From contig CAWBUL010000004.1 of the NCBI GenBank assembly GCA_963791885.1, positions 1,726,253 to 1,790,252 on the forward strand: a DNA stretch of 64,000 nt. The letters run 5' to 3'. The notes under the pieces were generated by a model, which saw only the letters and a program-made list of their open reading frames with translations, did no database searches and was not told the origin of the DNA. The translations under genes and the position numbers were made by a program. This DNA is from CAVSUZ01 sp963791885 (GTDB lineage Bacteria; Pseudomonadota; Alphaproteobacteria; Acetobacterales; Acetobacteraceae). Shown here in pieces: positions 19,121-28,502 of the stretch (positions within the stretch are counted from its first letter, which is position 1; every line of letters begins with the position of its first letter).

Positions 19121-20686
19121 GGGTGGGGACCTTGGCGGCTTCCGGCGCCGCGCCGCCGACGTGGGCGATCAGGTCGGCGACGGTGAGCTGGTGGCGCGGA
19201 AGCACGGCGCCGATGAGGCCGCGGTCGAAGATGACGGCGCGGTTGCAAATGGCGGCAACTTCTTCCAGATCAGATGAAACGATGATGACGCCGCCGCCGG
19301 CGGCGGCGTGGCGGGCGAGCAGGTCGTAGATATCGGCCTTGGCGCCATCGAGAATGCCCATGGTCGGTTCTTCGAGGACGAGCATGCGAAGGCTGCCGCC
19401 GAGCCAGCGGCCGAGCACGACTTTCTGCTGGTTGCCGCCGGAGAAGGTGTGGATGGCGGGTTCGGTGACGAGCGGGCGGGCGCCGACGGCGCGCAGGCGG
19501 GATTGGCGGCGTGGATTTCGCGCGATTGCGTCATGGAGATGAGGGTCGCGCGGCCCTCGACCGAGGGGTTGATGAAGAGGTTTTCGCGGACGGAGAGTGG
19601 CAGGGCGAGGCTTTCTTCCTGCCGGCGGCTGGAGACGAAGGCGATGCCCTCGGCGACCGCGTCGGCCGGGCTGCGCGCGGCGACGGCGCGGCCGTTCAGC
19701 GTGACGGTGCCGGTTTCGATCGGAACGATGCCGCAGAGGGCGCGGCCGATACTGTCCTGCCCGGCACCGCGCAGGCCGGCGAAGCCGAGGATCTCACCCG
19801 GGTGGAGCGTGATGCTGACGGGGCCGGCGTCCGATGTGCCCAGGTTGTTGCAGGCGAGAAGGATGTCCCTGCGGTCGATCTGCGGGCGCTCGGCCATGCG
19901 CGTGGGGGCGCGGCCGACGATGAGCTCTACAAGTTCCGACGCGGAGGTTTCGCCGATGGCGCGCGTGGCGACGCGAAAGCCGTCTCGCATGACGGTGACG
20001 CGATCGGCCAGACGGAAGATCTCATCCATGCGGTGGCTGACATAGATCATGCCGTGGCCGGCAGCGCGGAGACGATTGAGCACGGCGAAGAGGCGGGCGA
20101 CTTCCGTTTCGGGCAGGCTGGCAGTGGGTTCGTCGAGGACGATGATCTCGGCCTCGGTGGCCAGGGCGCGGGCGATGGCGACGATGGATTCGTCGGTCTG
20201 GGTAAGGTCGACAATGCGCGCTTCTGTGTCGAGCGAGCATCCCATGATGTCGAGTGCGCGGCGAGCCTGTGCGTGGACGCTGCGCCAACCGATCAGACGA
20301 TGTCGGCGTGGGTAACCGGCGGCGAGCGCGATGTTCTCGGCAACGGACATCCAGGGGACGAGGGCGAGATCCTGGTGGATGAAGGCGATCGGGAGGGAGT
20401 TGGTGCGCGGATCGACGGGACGGCCGGCGGGTGGCCATCTCTCCGGCATCGGCGGTGTGGACGCCGGCCAGGACCTTGATGAGGGTGGACTTCCGGCGCC
20501 ATTGCCGCCGAGCAGGGCGTGGACCTCGCCGGGTTGGACGGTGAAATCGACGTTGTTTACCGCGTGGGTGCCGCCGAAGGTTTTCACGATCCCCTTCATG
20601 GCCACGATGGTGTCCGCCCAATGGACGGTTTCCTTCCCTCGGCTTTTCGTTGGCTGGGGAGGGTATTCGGATATTTTTGCTGTCAA
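19113..20686 (-). pseudogene. ABC sugar importer ATPase, double-domain (RbsA/XylG type), frameshifts
   Basis: Two fused nucleotide-binding domains are expected. In the first, the Walker A loop is broken: GGNGAG should continue KSTLIKVLAG, but one base is missing near 20491 (GGAAG for GGAAAG); the frame returns near 20440. A Walker B (EIIVLDEPTASLPETE) and H-loop (MIYVSHRMDEIFRLADRV) follow. The second domain has degenerate Walker A and the ending LRMLVLEEPTMGILDGAKAD in another frame (switch near 19505). The start at 20686 is the first ATG; MKGIVKTFGG at 20599 is an alternative. It is the first gene of the coupled operon. Confidence 0.72.
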
Positions 20687-20734
20687 TCCGGAGAAAATGT
20701 TTTTTCTGCGGGGTCGGGGATCCGCCGCTGACGG

Positions 20735-23509
20735 TTATCCGAACGCGCCGATCTCGTGGGTGATGGCGATCGCGATCTCTCGGACGATTCGGAAGAGTTC
20801 GCGGATGGGGGCGAAGATCTCGGTGTGCTCGCGTGCGTAGGAACCGGCGGTGCGGGGTGTGGGCGGTTCGCCGTAATCGAGGTCCGAGGCGTCGGCCGAT
20901 GTGTCGGGGAAGATTTCGTCCAGGATGTCGAGCACGGCCTGAATGTCGAGGCGGAGAATGGCCGCGTCGAGAATCTCGCGCGTAACACCATGGCGCGGTG
21001 AGAAATCAGGGATTTCGGTCGCCAGCAGCCAGATGCGCTGGATGAGCGCGAGGCGCAGAGCGTGCAGCAGGATCTCGCGTTCCGCCATGTTGGGGCGGTC
21101 GGGCCAGGCGGCCTGGAGTGCGAGGTGATCGGGCTGGATGCGGCGGAACATGGCCTCGATGGAGGCGGAGAGACGAAGGCGTTCAAGGCCGCGGGCGACG
21201 GCGATCAGTGCTTCGCGGCGGCCGGGGCGGCGTGTGTGGCCGGCGCGATCGAGCCAGGTGCCGGGATCGAGCGTGCCGATGACGGCGCGCAGAACGTCGA
21301 GGTCGGAGTGGGCGAGGGCATGCTGGACGAGTTCCAGGGCGCGGTGGAAGCGGCGGCTGTTGGCCCACATCTCCGCGAAGGTTTCCGGGTGTCGCGCGGC
21401 AGCGGCGCCAATGCCTTGCAGCGTGTTCGCGCACCAGCCGATCTGCTGGAGGATTGCGTTGTTGGGGATGGCGCGAAGTTCGCGCGGGTGGCGAATGGCG
21501 ACGGCACTCGCCATGCCGTCCATCTGGCGGGCGGCGGGTCGTGAACCGGTGCGGTCAATCAGGGCCGGGCCAAAGGCGCCGAGCATCGCGGCATAGCCGC
21601 TATCCTCGACCAACGCTTCCATACTTGCGCGGACGGTGGCGAAAAAATCCGCGGTGAAATCGGGGTCGGCGTAGATCGGATCCTCGATGGGGCCGGCGGC
21701 GGGATGGAAGGCATGTTCGGCGATGCGGGCGATGGTTGCGAGTGCAAGCTGTTCGGTGGCGAACAGGAGGTAGCCGTCGCCGCCCTGGAACGCGCTTTCT
21801 TCGCGCACGAGCAGGTTGGCCTTGAAGAGGGCCTGACGGCTGGCGGTGGGAGAGAGGTATTTGAGTCGTTCGGCGAAGGAGGTGGCGTGAGCGCCGCGGC
21901 CGATGCTCTCGCCGTGGGTGTCGAAGAGGATGACTTCGACGTTGCGAACTTCGAAGCGGGCAAGGGTCTCGGCGATTTTGAAGCGCAGGCGCTCGATCAG
22001 ATAGCTGGCGGCGGTCTGGCCGATGTAGCGGCCGGAATCGGAGTAGCCGAACTGCAGCGCGAGGCGGCCGGTGGCGGAAAGATAGTTGCGATAGTGCGGA
22101 CTGCGCAGCGCCTCTTCCAGGACGTGGGCGCCGTTTTCCAAGGCGCTGGCGGTTTCGAAGAGCGGGCTGATCTCGATGTGGTTTTCCACACCGAACAGGC
22201 GCGCAAGATAGAGCGCCGAGAGCAGGGTGTAGCCGGACTCGGTTTCGGCGATGAGGAAGCGGATCGGGGCGGTGCTATCCACATGCTTCCTGATTTGCGC
22301 GATCAGCATCATCAGCCGCGTCGCAGAAGCCTGTTCCGTGATCAGGCCGCCGAAATCGACGGGGTTGGATGTGACCGTGTCGAGTGCGGCGTTGATGGTG
22401 CCGAGCATCGCGCGACGGTGCGACGGGTCTTCGATCGCGTCGGTGATGTTGAGCCGCTGGCGGATGGCGTTGTGGAGCTGGGTGGCGTTCAGGCGGACAT
22501 GGGTATGGGCCAGGGAGAGGCCGTGCGAGACGAGGCCGGCGCGGGCGATGCAGAGGGCAAGCTGGTCGCCGGGCGAGGCTGCGGCGATCGCGCTGTCGAA
22601 GAGATCGAGCAGAGGCTGCGGGGACGTGAGAGCGGCGTCGCGATGGTGCAGGAGGTTACGGGCGAACGTTGCGACTGACTCGGGTGTGAGATCGTCGGAA
22701 CAGGCGGCAAGCTGGTTGGTCACAGCGGCGCACGCTTGCTCCGTGCGGGCGTGGAGTTCCGCGGCCGGTGCGATGGATGCGAGTTGGGTGGCGAGCCGCT
22801 GAAGCTGCCGGCGCTTCATCTCCAGGCGGAGGCACAGGGTGTCGGCCCAGGAGATGTCGGTCCGGCCGTCGGTATCGTAACCAACCCAACTGGCGAGGAT
22901 GACGGGGCAGGGGGTCAGGGTCGTCCAGCGGTCCGGCCAGGCGGCCTGGGCGCGGCGAAGGAGTGCCTCGTTCAGCTGGTCGAGCGCGTCGCGGCCGTTG
23001 GTGATTGCAGCGGCGGCGCGGTCGAACTCCTGCTGCAACGTGATGGCGGCCGGCGGGCGATGGGTGTCGAGCAGCGGCGGATCGCTTGTGCCGAGCGTGG
23101 CGAGGGCGTCATAGGCCGTCTGCGAGAGCGCGAAGGTGGGATGGGCGGTGAAGACGGCGGCGTAGCGCGGACGTTCCGTGCGGGCGCGGTACTGGGCCCA
23201 GGGAATTGGGCTGTCGAGCGGATCGGGGCGGAGGATTTTCTCGGCGATGGTGACGAGGGCGGCGCGGCTGAGATTAAGCTCGGTGCCGCCGAGATAGTCC
23301 GTCAGGCGGCGCGCCCGGTCGGCGAATGCAGTGTCACGAAGTTGGCGGACGAGGGCGGTGATGGTGGCGATGGTGAGGTCGCCTTCATCCATCATACGGT
23401 TGATGGCGAGGGCGGCGGACAGAACGGGGTTGCCGAAGGGGTCCTCGCGCGCCTGGGCGAGGCGGGTGGTTACGAGCGGGAGGAGGTTGGGCGGTCCGGC
23501 ATGGTCCAT
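20735..23509 (-). CDS. ppc: phosphoenolpyruvate carboxylase homologue, divergent active site
   Basis: The 924-residue product aligns along its length with PEP carboxylase, which makes oxaloacetate from PEP and bicarbonate. Conserved landmarks are TAHPT (His at about 123, E. coli His138), PLFET (452, Glu506), GYSDS (Asp 491, Asp543), SIGRG (Arg 538, Arg587), SRPAAR and ELRAIP. Several catalytic positions differ: the HGRGG loop reads DTHGE (530-534), replacing His579 and Arg581; RLDIRQES reads RLNATQLH, replacing Arg396; Lys546 is Arg494. The frame is intact over 2.8 kb. Either the enzyme is divergent but active or it has lost carboxylase activity. It stands 48 bp downstream of the importer promoter side and 59 bp after the cupin. 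Confidence 0.8.
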   Translation of the reverse strand: MDHAGPPNLLPLVTTRLAQAREDPFGNPVLSAALAINRMMDEGDLTIATITALVRQLRDTAFADRARRLTDYLGGTELNLSRAALVTIAEKILRPDPLDSPIPWAQYRARTERPRYAAVFTAHPTFALSQTAYDALATLGTSDPPLLDTHRPPAAITLQQEFDRAAAAITNGRDALDQLNEALLRRAQAAWPDRWTTLTPCPVILASWVGYDTDGRTDISWADTLCLRLEMKRRQLQRLATQLASIAPAAELHARTEQACAAVTNQLAACSDDLTPESVATFARNLLHHRDAALTSPQPLLDLFDSAIAAASPGDQLALCIARAGLVSHGLSLAHTHVRLNATQLHNAIRQRLNITDAIEDPSHRRAMLGTINAALDTVTSNPVDFGGLITEQASATRLMMLIAQIRKHVDSTAPIRFLIAETESGYTLLSALYLARLFGVENHIEISPLFETASALENGAHVLEEALRSPHYRNYLSATGRLALQFGYSDSGRYIGQTAASYLIERLRFKIAETLARFEVRNVEVILFDTHGESIGRGAHATSFAERLKYLSPTASRQALFKANLLVREESAFQGGDGYLLFATEQLALATIARIAEHAFHPAAGPIEDPIYADPDFTADFFATVRASMEALVEDSGYAAMLGAFGPALIDRTGSRPAARQMDGMASAVAIRHPRELRAIPNNAILQQIGWCANTLQGIGAAAARHPETFAEMWANSRRFHRALELVQHALAHSDLDVLRAVIGTLDPGTWLDRAGHTRRPGRREALIAVARGLERLRLSASIEAMFRRIQPDHLALQAAWPDRPNMAEREILLHALRLALIQRIWLLATEIPDFSPRHGVTREILDAAILRLDIQAVLDILDEIFPDTSADASDLDYGEPPTPRTAGSYAREHTEIFAPIRELFRIVREIAIAITHEIGAFG

Positions 23510-23568
23510 GGGCCGGAATTGTGCAACGCAGCATGAGCCATGGCCGGAGCGTCAGTCCGTGTATGTCG

Positions 23569-24007
23569 TTAGACGTCCAGGCGTTCTTCGGTCAGGGGCT
23601 TGCGCGTTGCCATGCTGAAGCGGCCGGCGTGATCGGAGCCTTGCTGGTGGTTGGTCCGGGATGTTGCACCAGCAACCATGTGCCGCCGGTTTCGGTGTGC
23701 ATTTCTTCTTCGAAGTGCGGGTCCGGATGGAAGATCATGGTGCCCGGTCCGTAGGTCTTGCCGCCGTGACGAATTCGCCGTCAAGACCGTCCCAGTTCTG
23801 CGCAAAATCATGCCGGTGCAGGGGGTGCCGGTGCCGGGTGTGATCGCGGACGAGGCGCATTGGTCTCAGTGGGACGGCGTCGGGCTGGGATGGAAGGGAT
23901 TTTGTTTTCAGTCCCGTGGGAACGCAGGATTTCCGTGGGCGGTCATCGAAGTGGACGGTCTCGAACCGATGTTCGCAGGGCAGACGTGACGATGCCGTCT
24001 GGCTCAT
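23569..24007 (-). pseudogene. cupin-domain protein, frameshifted
   Basis: The ATG at 24007 follows AGGAGG at good spacing. The first part (FETVHFDDRP) is in frame 1. The metal-binding cupin motif (GTPLHRHDFAQNW) and the later segments GGKTYGPGTMIFHPD, HFEEEMHTETGGT and TRKPLTEERLDV need two or more frame changes (around 23930, 23860 and 23790). Family members are small cupins of about 145 residues of unknown role, often metal-dependent. It lies between the family-5 binding protein and the PEP carboxylase homologue on the same strand. Confidence 0.65.
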
Positions 24008-24070
24008 CGTCGCGACCTCCTGATTATTCGCGGTGGTGCCACCTCGATCACGTTCATCGCATCGTGCGGA

Positions 24071-25648
24071 TCAGGTGCGTTTGACGTTCCAGAAGATCAC
24101 GAAGCCGTCGAGCACGCCGCTGATGTCCTTCTGATACGAAGTGACATACGTGTATTGGCCGAGCGGAATATAGGGCACGTCCTGCAGCGCCTGGAGCTGG
24201 ATTTCCACGGCGATCTTCTTCTGCGCCGCCTCGTCAGGTGCTTCGATCCATTCCGTGCGCAATGCCTCGATCTTCGGGGCGGTAGGCCAGCCCATGATGC
24301 CCGCCTTGCCGTTGCCGCGCAGGAAGGCGTGGACCAGCGGGTTGGACTGATCAAGGCCAGACCAGAAGGTGTTGAAGATGCTCCAGCCGCCTTTGTCCGG
24401 CGCGTCCATCTTCGCACGACGCTGCACGACCGTGCCCCAGTCCATCGCCTGGTAGTCAACATTGAGGCCCATTTTCTTGAGCTGATCGGCGCAGACATCG
24501 GCTTCCGCTTTGAGGACGGGAAAGTCGGTGGGGGCCAGGATCACAACCTTCTCGCCCTTATAGCCGGCAGCCGCGATTTCCTTCTTGATCGCGTCGTAGT
24601 CGGGTTTGCTGGTGAAGACCTGCAATCCGGCATCGCTTGCCATCGGCAGGCCCGGGCAGAAGAATCCGGTGGGCACGTGCCACATCTTGGGATCGTCACC
24701 GGCGACCGCGATCATGTACTCGGTCTGATCGGTGCCCTTTAGCACGGCGCGGCGAATGGCAGCATTATCGAAGGGCGGCCAAAGTTCATTGAGCCGCATG
24801 TTGCCGATCAGGCCAGTGGGGTCGGTGACGCGGTTTGTCTGACCCGCCAGCAGCGGGATCATGTCGTTGGTGGGATTTTCCCACCAATCCATCTCCTTGC
24901 TCTGCATCGCGGCTGCGGAGGTGCCGGGGTCCTTGATGACGTGCCACTCGACACGATCAAAATTCGTGATCTTGGGACCCGCGGTCCATTCGGGCGTGCC
25001 ACTCTCCCGCGGCTTGTAGCCGTCGAAACGATCGTAAACGGCGAGCGAGCCGGGCACGCGTTCCTTCGCGTTCCATTTGAACGGACCGCTACCGACCATT
25101 TCCGTCAGCGGCTTAAACGCGTCGGTGCTGGCCAGACGCTCCGGCATCATGGCGCACATATTGCTGCCCGCCTTGCCGAGAGCGTCCGGGAGCAGGGCAA
25201 AGGGTTTCTTGAGGCGGAACTGGATGGTTTTGTCGTCGGGGGCGGAGAGTTCGTCGGTATAGGCGATGAGCGTGGAACCGAACGAGTCGCGCGCGCCCCA
25301 GCGTTTGATGGAGGCGACGCAGTCCTTGGCCAGCACCCTTTCGCCATCGTGCCACATCAGGCCATCGCGCAAGGTGAGCTTCCAGGTCTTGCCGTCGTCC
25401 TCGGTCGTGTGGCCCGCGACCATCTGCGGCTGGGTCTTGTAGGCATTGTCGATGCCATACAGCGTGTCGAAGATCAGGAAAGCGTGGTTGCGGGTGACGT
25501 ACGCCGTAGTCCAGATCGGGTCGATGATGGTGGGATCGGCCTGCGGGATGAACTTGAGCACGCGCGCATCGGCGCCGCGGCTGATATGCGGCGCGGCGAG
25601 CGTCGCCGCGGTGGCTGCGCCTGCGGCGAGGAAGGTGCGGCGTTTCAT
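24071..25648 (-). CDS. ABC solute-binding protein family 5 (DppA/OppA type)
   Basis: The 525-residue protein starts with a twin-arginine-like leader (MKRRTFLAAGAATAATLAAP) and has the SBP_bac_5 core: LKFIPQADPTIIDPIWTTAY, TWKLTLRDGLMWHDGERVLA, MVGSGPFKW, FDNAAIRRAVLKGTDQTEYM, and KKMGLNVDYQAMDWGTVVQR. Such proteins bind peptides, nickel, opines or glutathione in the periplasm for an ABC importer. No family-5 permease or ATPase is nearby. Its ATG overlaps the stop of the upstream glycosyltransferase (ATGA), an odd partnership that may be an accident of gene packing. Confidence 0.88.
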   Translation of the reverse strand: MKRRTFLAAGAATAATLAAPHISRGADARVLKFIPQADPTIIDPIWTTAYVTRNHAFLIFDTLYGIDNAYKTQPQMVAGHTTEDDGKTWKLTLRDGLMWHDGERVLAKDCVASIKRWGARDSFGSTLIAYTDELSAPDDKTIQFRLKKPFALLPDALGKAGSNMCAMMPERLASTDAFKPLTEMVGSGPFKWNAKERVPGSLAVYDRFDGYKPRESGTPEWTAGPKITNFDRVEWHVIKDPGTSAAAMQSKEMDWWENPTNDMIPLLAGQTNRVTDPTGLIGNMRLNELWPPFDNAAIRRAVLKGTDQTEYMIAVAGDDPKMWHVPTGFFCPGLPMASDAGLQVFTSKPDYDAIKKEIAAAGYKGEKVVILAPTDFPVLKAEADVCADQLKKMGLNVDYQAMDWGTVVQRRAKMDAPDKGGWSIFNTFWSGLDQSNPLVHAFLRGNGKAGIMGWPTAPKIEALRTEWIEAPDEAAQKKIAVEIQLQALQDVPYIPLGQYTYVTSYQKDISGVLDGFVIFWNVKRT

Positions 25649-26664
25649 GCGGGTTTCATCCTTTCACGCTTATGCTCGGTTTGCCGGATCGTGCGAAGCA
25701 CAGTGTCGGGCGTTATGCGGCGCATGCCAGTGCGCAAATCCGGCGTACCGTCGGGCGGCAGGATAGGAATGACCCGGCTGGCGTGTTCGATCGGAGCGGT
25801 GGCGCCGAACAGACCGTAGCTCGGGATGCCCGCGGCAGCTGCGAGATTCATCACGCCGGTATCGTTGCCGACGTAAAAGATGGCCTCGGAACAGAGCGCG
25901 GCAAGTTCGCTGAGCGTCCAGGCGACGACGGGGACCGCCTCGGCGCGTTCACCGATACCGGCGCGGATCTGTTCGGCGAGCATGGCCTCGGCGACGCCGC
26001 CGGCGATGGCGAAGCGGCGCCAGCCGGCGTCGGCCAACCCGCGGGCAAGCTCGATGAAGCGGCCGGATCCCCATTGTTTGTATGGTTCCGAGCTGCCGAT
26101 CCCAAGGATCACGAGCGGTCCTTTGCCGCCGGGCATGCGGCGCATCACCGCTTCTCGGATGCGGGTTGGGACGATCAGGCGCGGGTCCGCGTCGGCAAGC
26201 GGGATGCCGGCAGCCTGGAGCCACGCGGTGGCCTGGGCGTGAGGGTGCTTACGCAGCGCCGCTCGGGGCAGGCGCGGCGGGCGATTGAGGAACAGACGCT
26301 GGAGTCCCGCGCCGTAACCGTAGCGTTCCGGTATGTGGGCGGCGGCCATGACGAAGGCCAAAGTGCGGCTGTGATGCAGCAGGACGGCCCGGCGGAAACC
26401 GCAGGTGCGCAGGGTGCGGGCCAAGCGGGTGACACCGTCGGCACCATCGTGTTCGCCCTCGCGTCGTTCGGGATTGCGGTCCATCCAGATCACCTGATTG
26501 ACGGCCGGGTCGGCGCTAAAGATCTGGTCGGCGGCGGAGCGCGGCTTGGCGATCAGTGTCACTGGTGCACCCCAATGTGCCGCCAGGGCGCGGATGTGGG
26601 GAATATGCCAGATCATGTCGCCGATGCCGGGCAGCGGTTGAATTACGGCTGTCCGGTCAGGCAA
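25645..26664 (-). CDS. glycosyltransferase family 9 (heptosyltransferase-like)
   Basis: The product (about 339 residues) has the GT9 N-terminus (TAVIQPLPGIGDMIWHIPHI), a Rossmann C-domain (GPLVILGIGSSEPYKQWGSG) and the family signature FYVGNDTGVMNLAAAAGIPS followed by LFGATAPIEHAS. GT9 enzymes add heptose (or related sugars) from ADP-sugars to lipopolysaccharide core. The TTG at 26662-26664 is chosen because a GGAGG lies six bases upstream and it overlaps the ligase stop by 8 bp. A longer version from another TTG at 26715 has no Shine-Dalgarno. The O-antigen ligase precedes it, which fits a surface-polysaccharide role. Confidence 0.85.
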   Translation of the reverse strand: MPDRTAVIQPLPGIGDMIWHIPHIRALAAHWGAPVTLIAKPRSAADQIFSADPAVNQVIWMDRNPERREGEHDGADGVTRLARTLRTCGFRRAVLLHHSRTLAFVMAAAHIPERYGYGAGLQRLFLNRPPRLPRAALRKHPHAQATAWLQAAGIPLADADPRLIVPTRIREAVMRRMPGGKGPLVILGIGSSEPYKQWGSGRFIELARGLADAGWRRFAIAGGVAEAMLAEQIRAGIGERAEAVPVVAWTLSELAALCSEAIFYVGNDTGVMNLAAAAGIPSYGLFGATAPIEHASRVIPILPPDGTPDLRTGMRRITPDTVLRTIRQTEHKRERMKPA

Positions 26665-27970
26665 TTTCAGCCTCCGCCAAGCTGTGCGCGGGGGAACGAG
26701 GGGCCTTTTGCGCAATCGGCGCCGTGACGCGCCAGCGCGCTTCCGCCAGCCCCCAGCCGAGTGTCAGGAAGAACCAGCCACCAAGCGGCATGTTGATGAA
26801 GTCGCTGGTGGACGCGATCGGCCAGACCTGAATCAGCATGGCGGCAAACAGACCGACCCGCAGCGGGTCCGGCCGGCGCCAAAGGCCGCGTGCCAGAGGG
26901 ACCATCCAGCCGATGACCGCTGCGCAGAACAGGGCCAGGCCCGGGAAGCCGCCATCCGTGAGTGCCTGGAAATAGAAATTGTGTGGGTGGGCGGCGCAGA
27001 TCGCAGCGCCACCACCCTGGGGCTGCGCGCCGTCGAAGGTGGGGCCGAAGTAGCGCGGCATCGGGCAGCCTGTGCGGAACCCGTCGAAGCCGCGGCCGGT
27101 CAGAGGCCGTGCTTCGGCAATATGCCACGCGCGTGCGTAGAGCTGGCCATACGGGCTGGTGGGGAAGTCCTCCATCTGGTGGGAAAATTTCTGCACCAAC
27201 CGATGATAGGTGGGTGGCGACACGATTGGCGAGGCGGCGACCAGCACCAGGCCCGCGACACCGGCCGCAAGGACCAGAGGACGCAGTCGCGGCAGCAGCA
27301 AGGCCGCCGTGACGAGGCCGAGGCCTGTCAGCATCAGCGGCATGCGCTGACCGATCAGCACCATGACGAGCATGGCGACGACGGTGACGGCAAAGGCGGC
27401 TGCCGTGCTCGCGGTGCGGCGGCGCGCGAGGAGCGCGGCCACGGGCGGCACCAGCGCCGGGAACAGGATACGCACGAGGGCCGGACCGGCGCGCGGCTTG
27501 CGGAATGGGCCGGTGAGTTCGCCGTCACCGCCGCGTTTGTAGCCGAAGATGTCGTGGCCGGTCGCGAATTGCTGCAGGCATTCGAGACCGATCCAAATTG
27601 CGCATGCGATGATTATGCCGAATAGCCAACGCCGGGCTTGTGGCGCGCGCAGGATCCAGGCTTCCAGGGCCGCGGCGAACAAGATGAAGCGGATTATAGC
27701 GAGGGCTTCGCCGAGGGAGTGAAGCCCGCCGGGACCGAGGCCGATTACAGGAATGGGGATAGAGCAGAAGACGACCCAGCCCCACCACAGCAGCGACAGC
27801 CGCAGCCATGGCGCACGGGTCCAGGTCCAATCTCCGGTCCACGCCGAACGAAGGAGGAAGCAGAGCGCAGTGAGCGCGATCGTCGCTTCAGCGACGCTGG
27901 GGGCGTGGAGAAGCAGGAGCGGCGTGGCGAGCGCAAGGAGCAGGCCCGCGCGGTCGAGGGTCGCGGTCAC
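26657..27970 (-). CDS. O-antigen ligase / Wzy-type polymerase family membrane protein
   Basis: About 437 residues form ten or more hydrophobic segments (LLLALATPLLLLHAPSVAEA; TVVAMLVMVLIGQRMPLMLT; LVLAAGVAGLVLVAASPIV). The large periplasmic loop has the ligase/polymerase motif GRGFDGFRTGCP and a conserved HPHNFYFQALTDGG. WaaL-type proteins join O-antigen to lipid A-core; Wzy-type enzymes polymerise repeats, and the family does not distinguish them. The GTG at 27970 is preferred because AGGAA sits six bases upstream; an upstream GTG at 28012 lies inside a hairpin. It is coupled to the GT9 gene. Confidence 0.82.
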   Translation of the reverse strand: MTATLDRAGLLLALATPLLLLHAPSVAEATIALTALCFLLRSAWTGDWTWTRAPWLRLSLLWWGWVVFCSIPIPVIGLGPGGLHSLGEALAIIRFILFAAALEAWILRAPQARRWLFGIIIACAIWIGLECLQQFATGHDIFGYKRGGDGELTGPFRKPRAGPALVRILFPALVPPVAALLARRRTASTAAAFAVTVVAMLVMVLIGQRMPLMLTGLGLVTAALLLPRLRPLVLAAGVAGLVLVAASPIVSPPTYHRLVQKFSHQMEDFPTSPYGQLYARAWHIAEARPLTGRGFDGFRTGCPMPRYFGPTFDGAQPQGGGAAICAAHPHNFYFQALTDGGFPGLALFCAAVIGWMVPLARGLWRRPDPLRVGLFAAMLIQVWPIASTSDFINMPLGGWFFLTLGWGLAEARWRVTAPIAQKAPRSPAHSLAEAEIA

Positions 27971-27996
27971 GAACAGTTCCTGCCAAAGGCAGACGC

Positions 27997-28021
27997 GCGG
28001 GGCAAGCCGCACTTGCCCCGC
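27997..28021. terminator. inverted repeat between lipoprotein and ligase genes
   Basis: A perfect 10-bp stem (GCGGGGCAAG / CTTGCCCCGC) with a 5-nt loop lies 55 bp past the lipoprotein stop on the minus strand and just upstream of the ligase start. There is no T-tract, so it may be an attenuating hairpin or weak terminator rather than a canonical intrinsic terminator. Confidence 0.5.
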
Positions 28022-28075
28022 GTCTACCCGACCGATCTGATCGGGGCGTTCGGACTTATCGCCAGCGCAAGGAGA

Positions 28076-28372
28076 TCAGAAGCCCAGACTGCCGAAGAAG
28101 TTATCGCGATTGGCGTGGGCCTGATCAGCCGCAGCCTGGTTTGACTGGACGTTAGCGGCTGCTTGCGATTGCTGCGCGCCGTAATAGTTGCCGCTCTGCG
28201 CCTCCCACTGCGCCGCCCGCTGATCACGCTGCGCGGCGTAGGCGTGCTGACTCGCCTGCTGCTGACGGTAATTGGCGAAGCCTGCGTAGCCGCTCGGGCC
28301 CGGCGCGCAGCCGGCGAGCATTGCCGCGGTTCCAAGCCCAAGCGCGATCCATAAAGTCCCTGCCCGCATCAC
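28076..28372 (-). CDS. small Gln/Ala-rich lipoprotein
   Basis: The 98-residue product has a hydrophobic leader ending in a lipobox (AAMLAGC), so it should be acylated at the cysteine and anchored in a membrane. The mature part is rich in Gln, Ala and Tyr (YRQQQASQHAYAAQRDQRAA) with no recognised domain and probably helical. It stands alone, divergent from the AbgB-like gene, and is followed by a strong hairpin. Function unknown. Confidence 0.75.
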   Translation of the reverse strand: MMRAGTLWIALGLGTAAMLAGCAPGPSGYAGFANYRQQQASQHAYAAQRDQRAAQWEAQSGNYYGAQQSQAAANVQSNQAAADQAHANRDNFFGSLGF

Positions 28373-28502
28373 GAACCCTCCTATTTGGCAATTTGTCTGT
28401 TACCTGACGACAACAACGGCCGGTGCCGCCCGGGGTTGCGCGGCATTGCCGCTCACGCCGCCGCGCTTTACGACTGGACGCTACAACGATCGGGAGCCCG
28501 TG

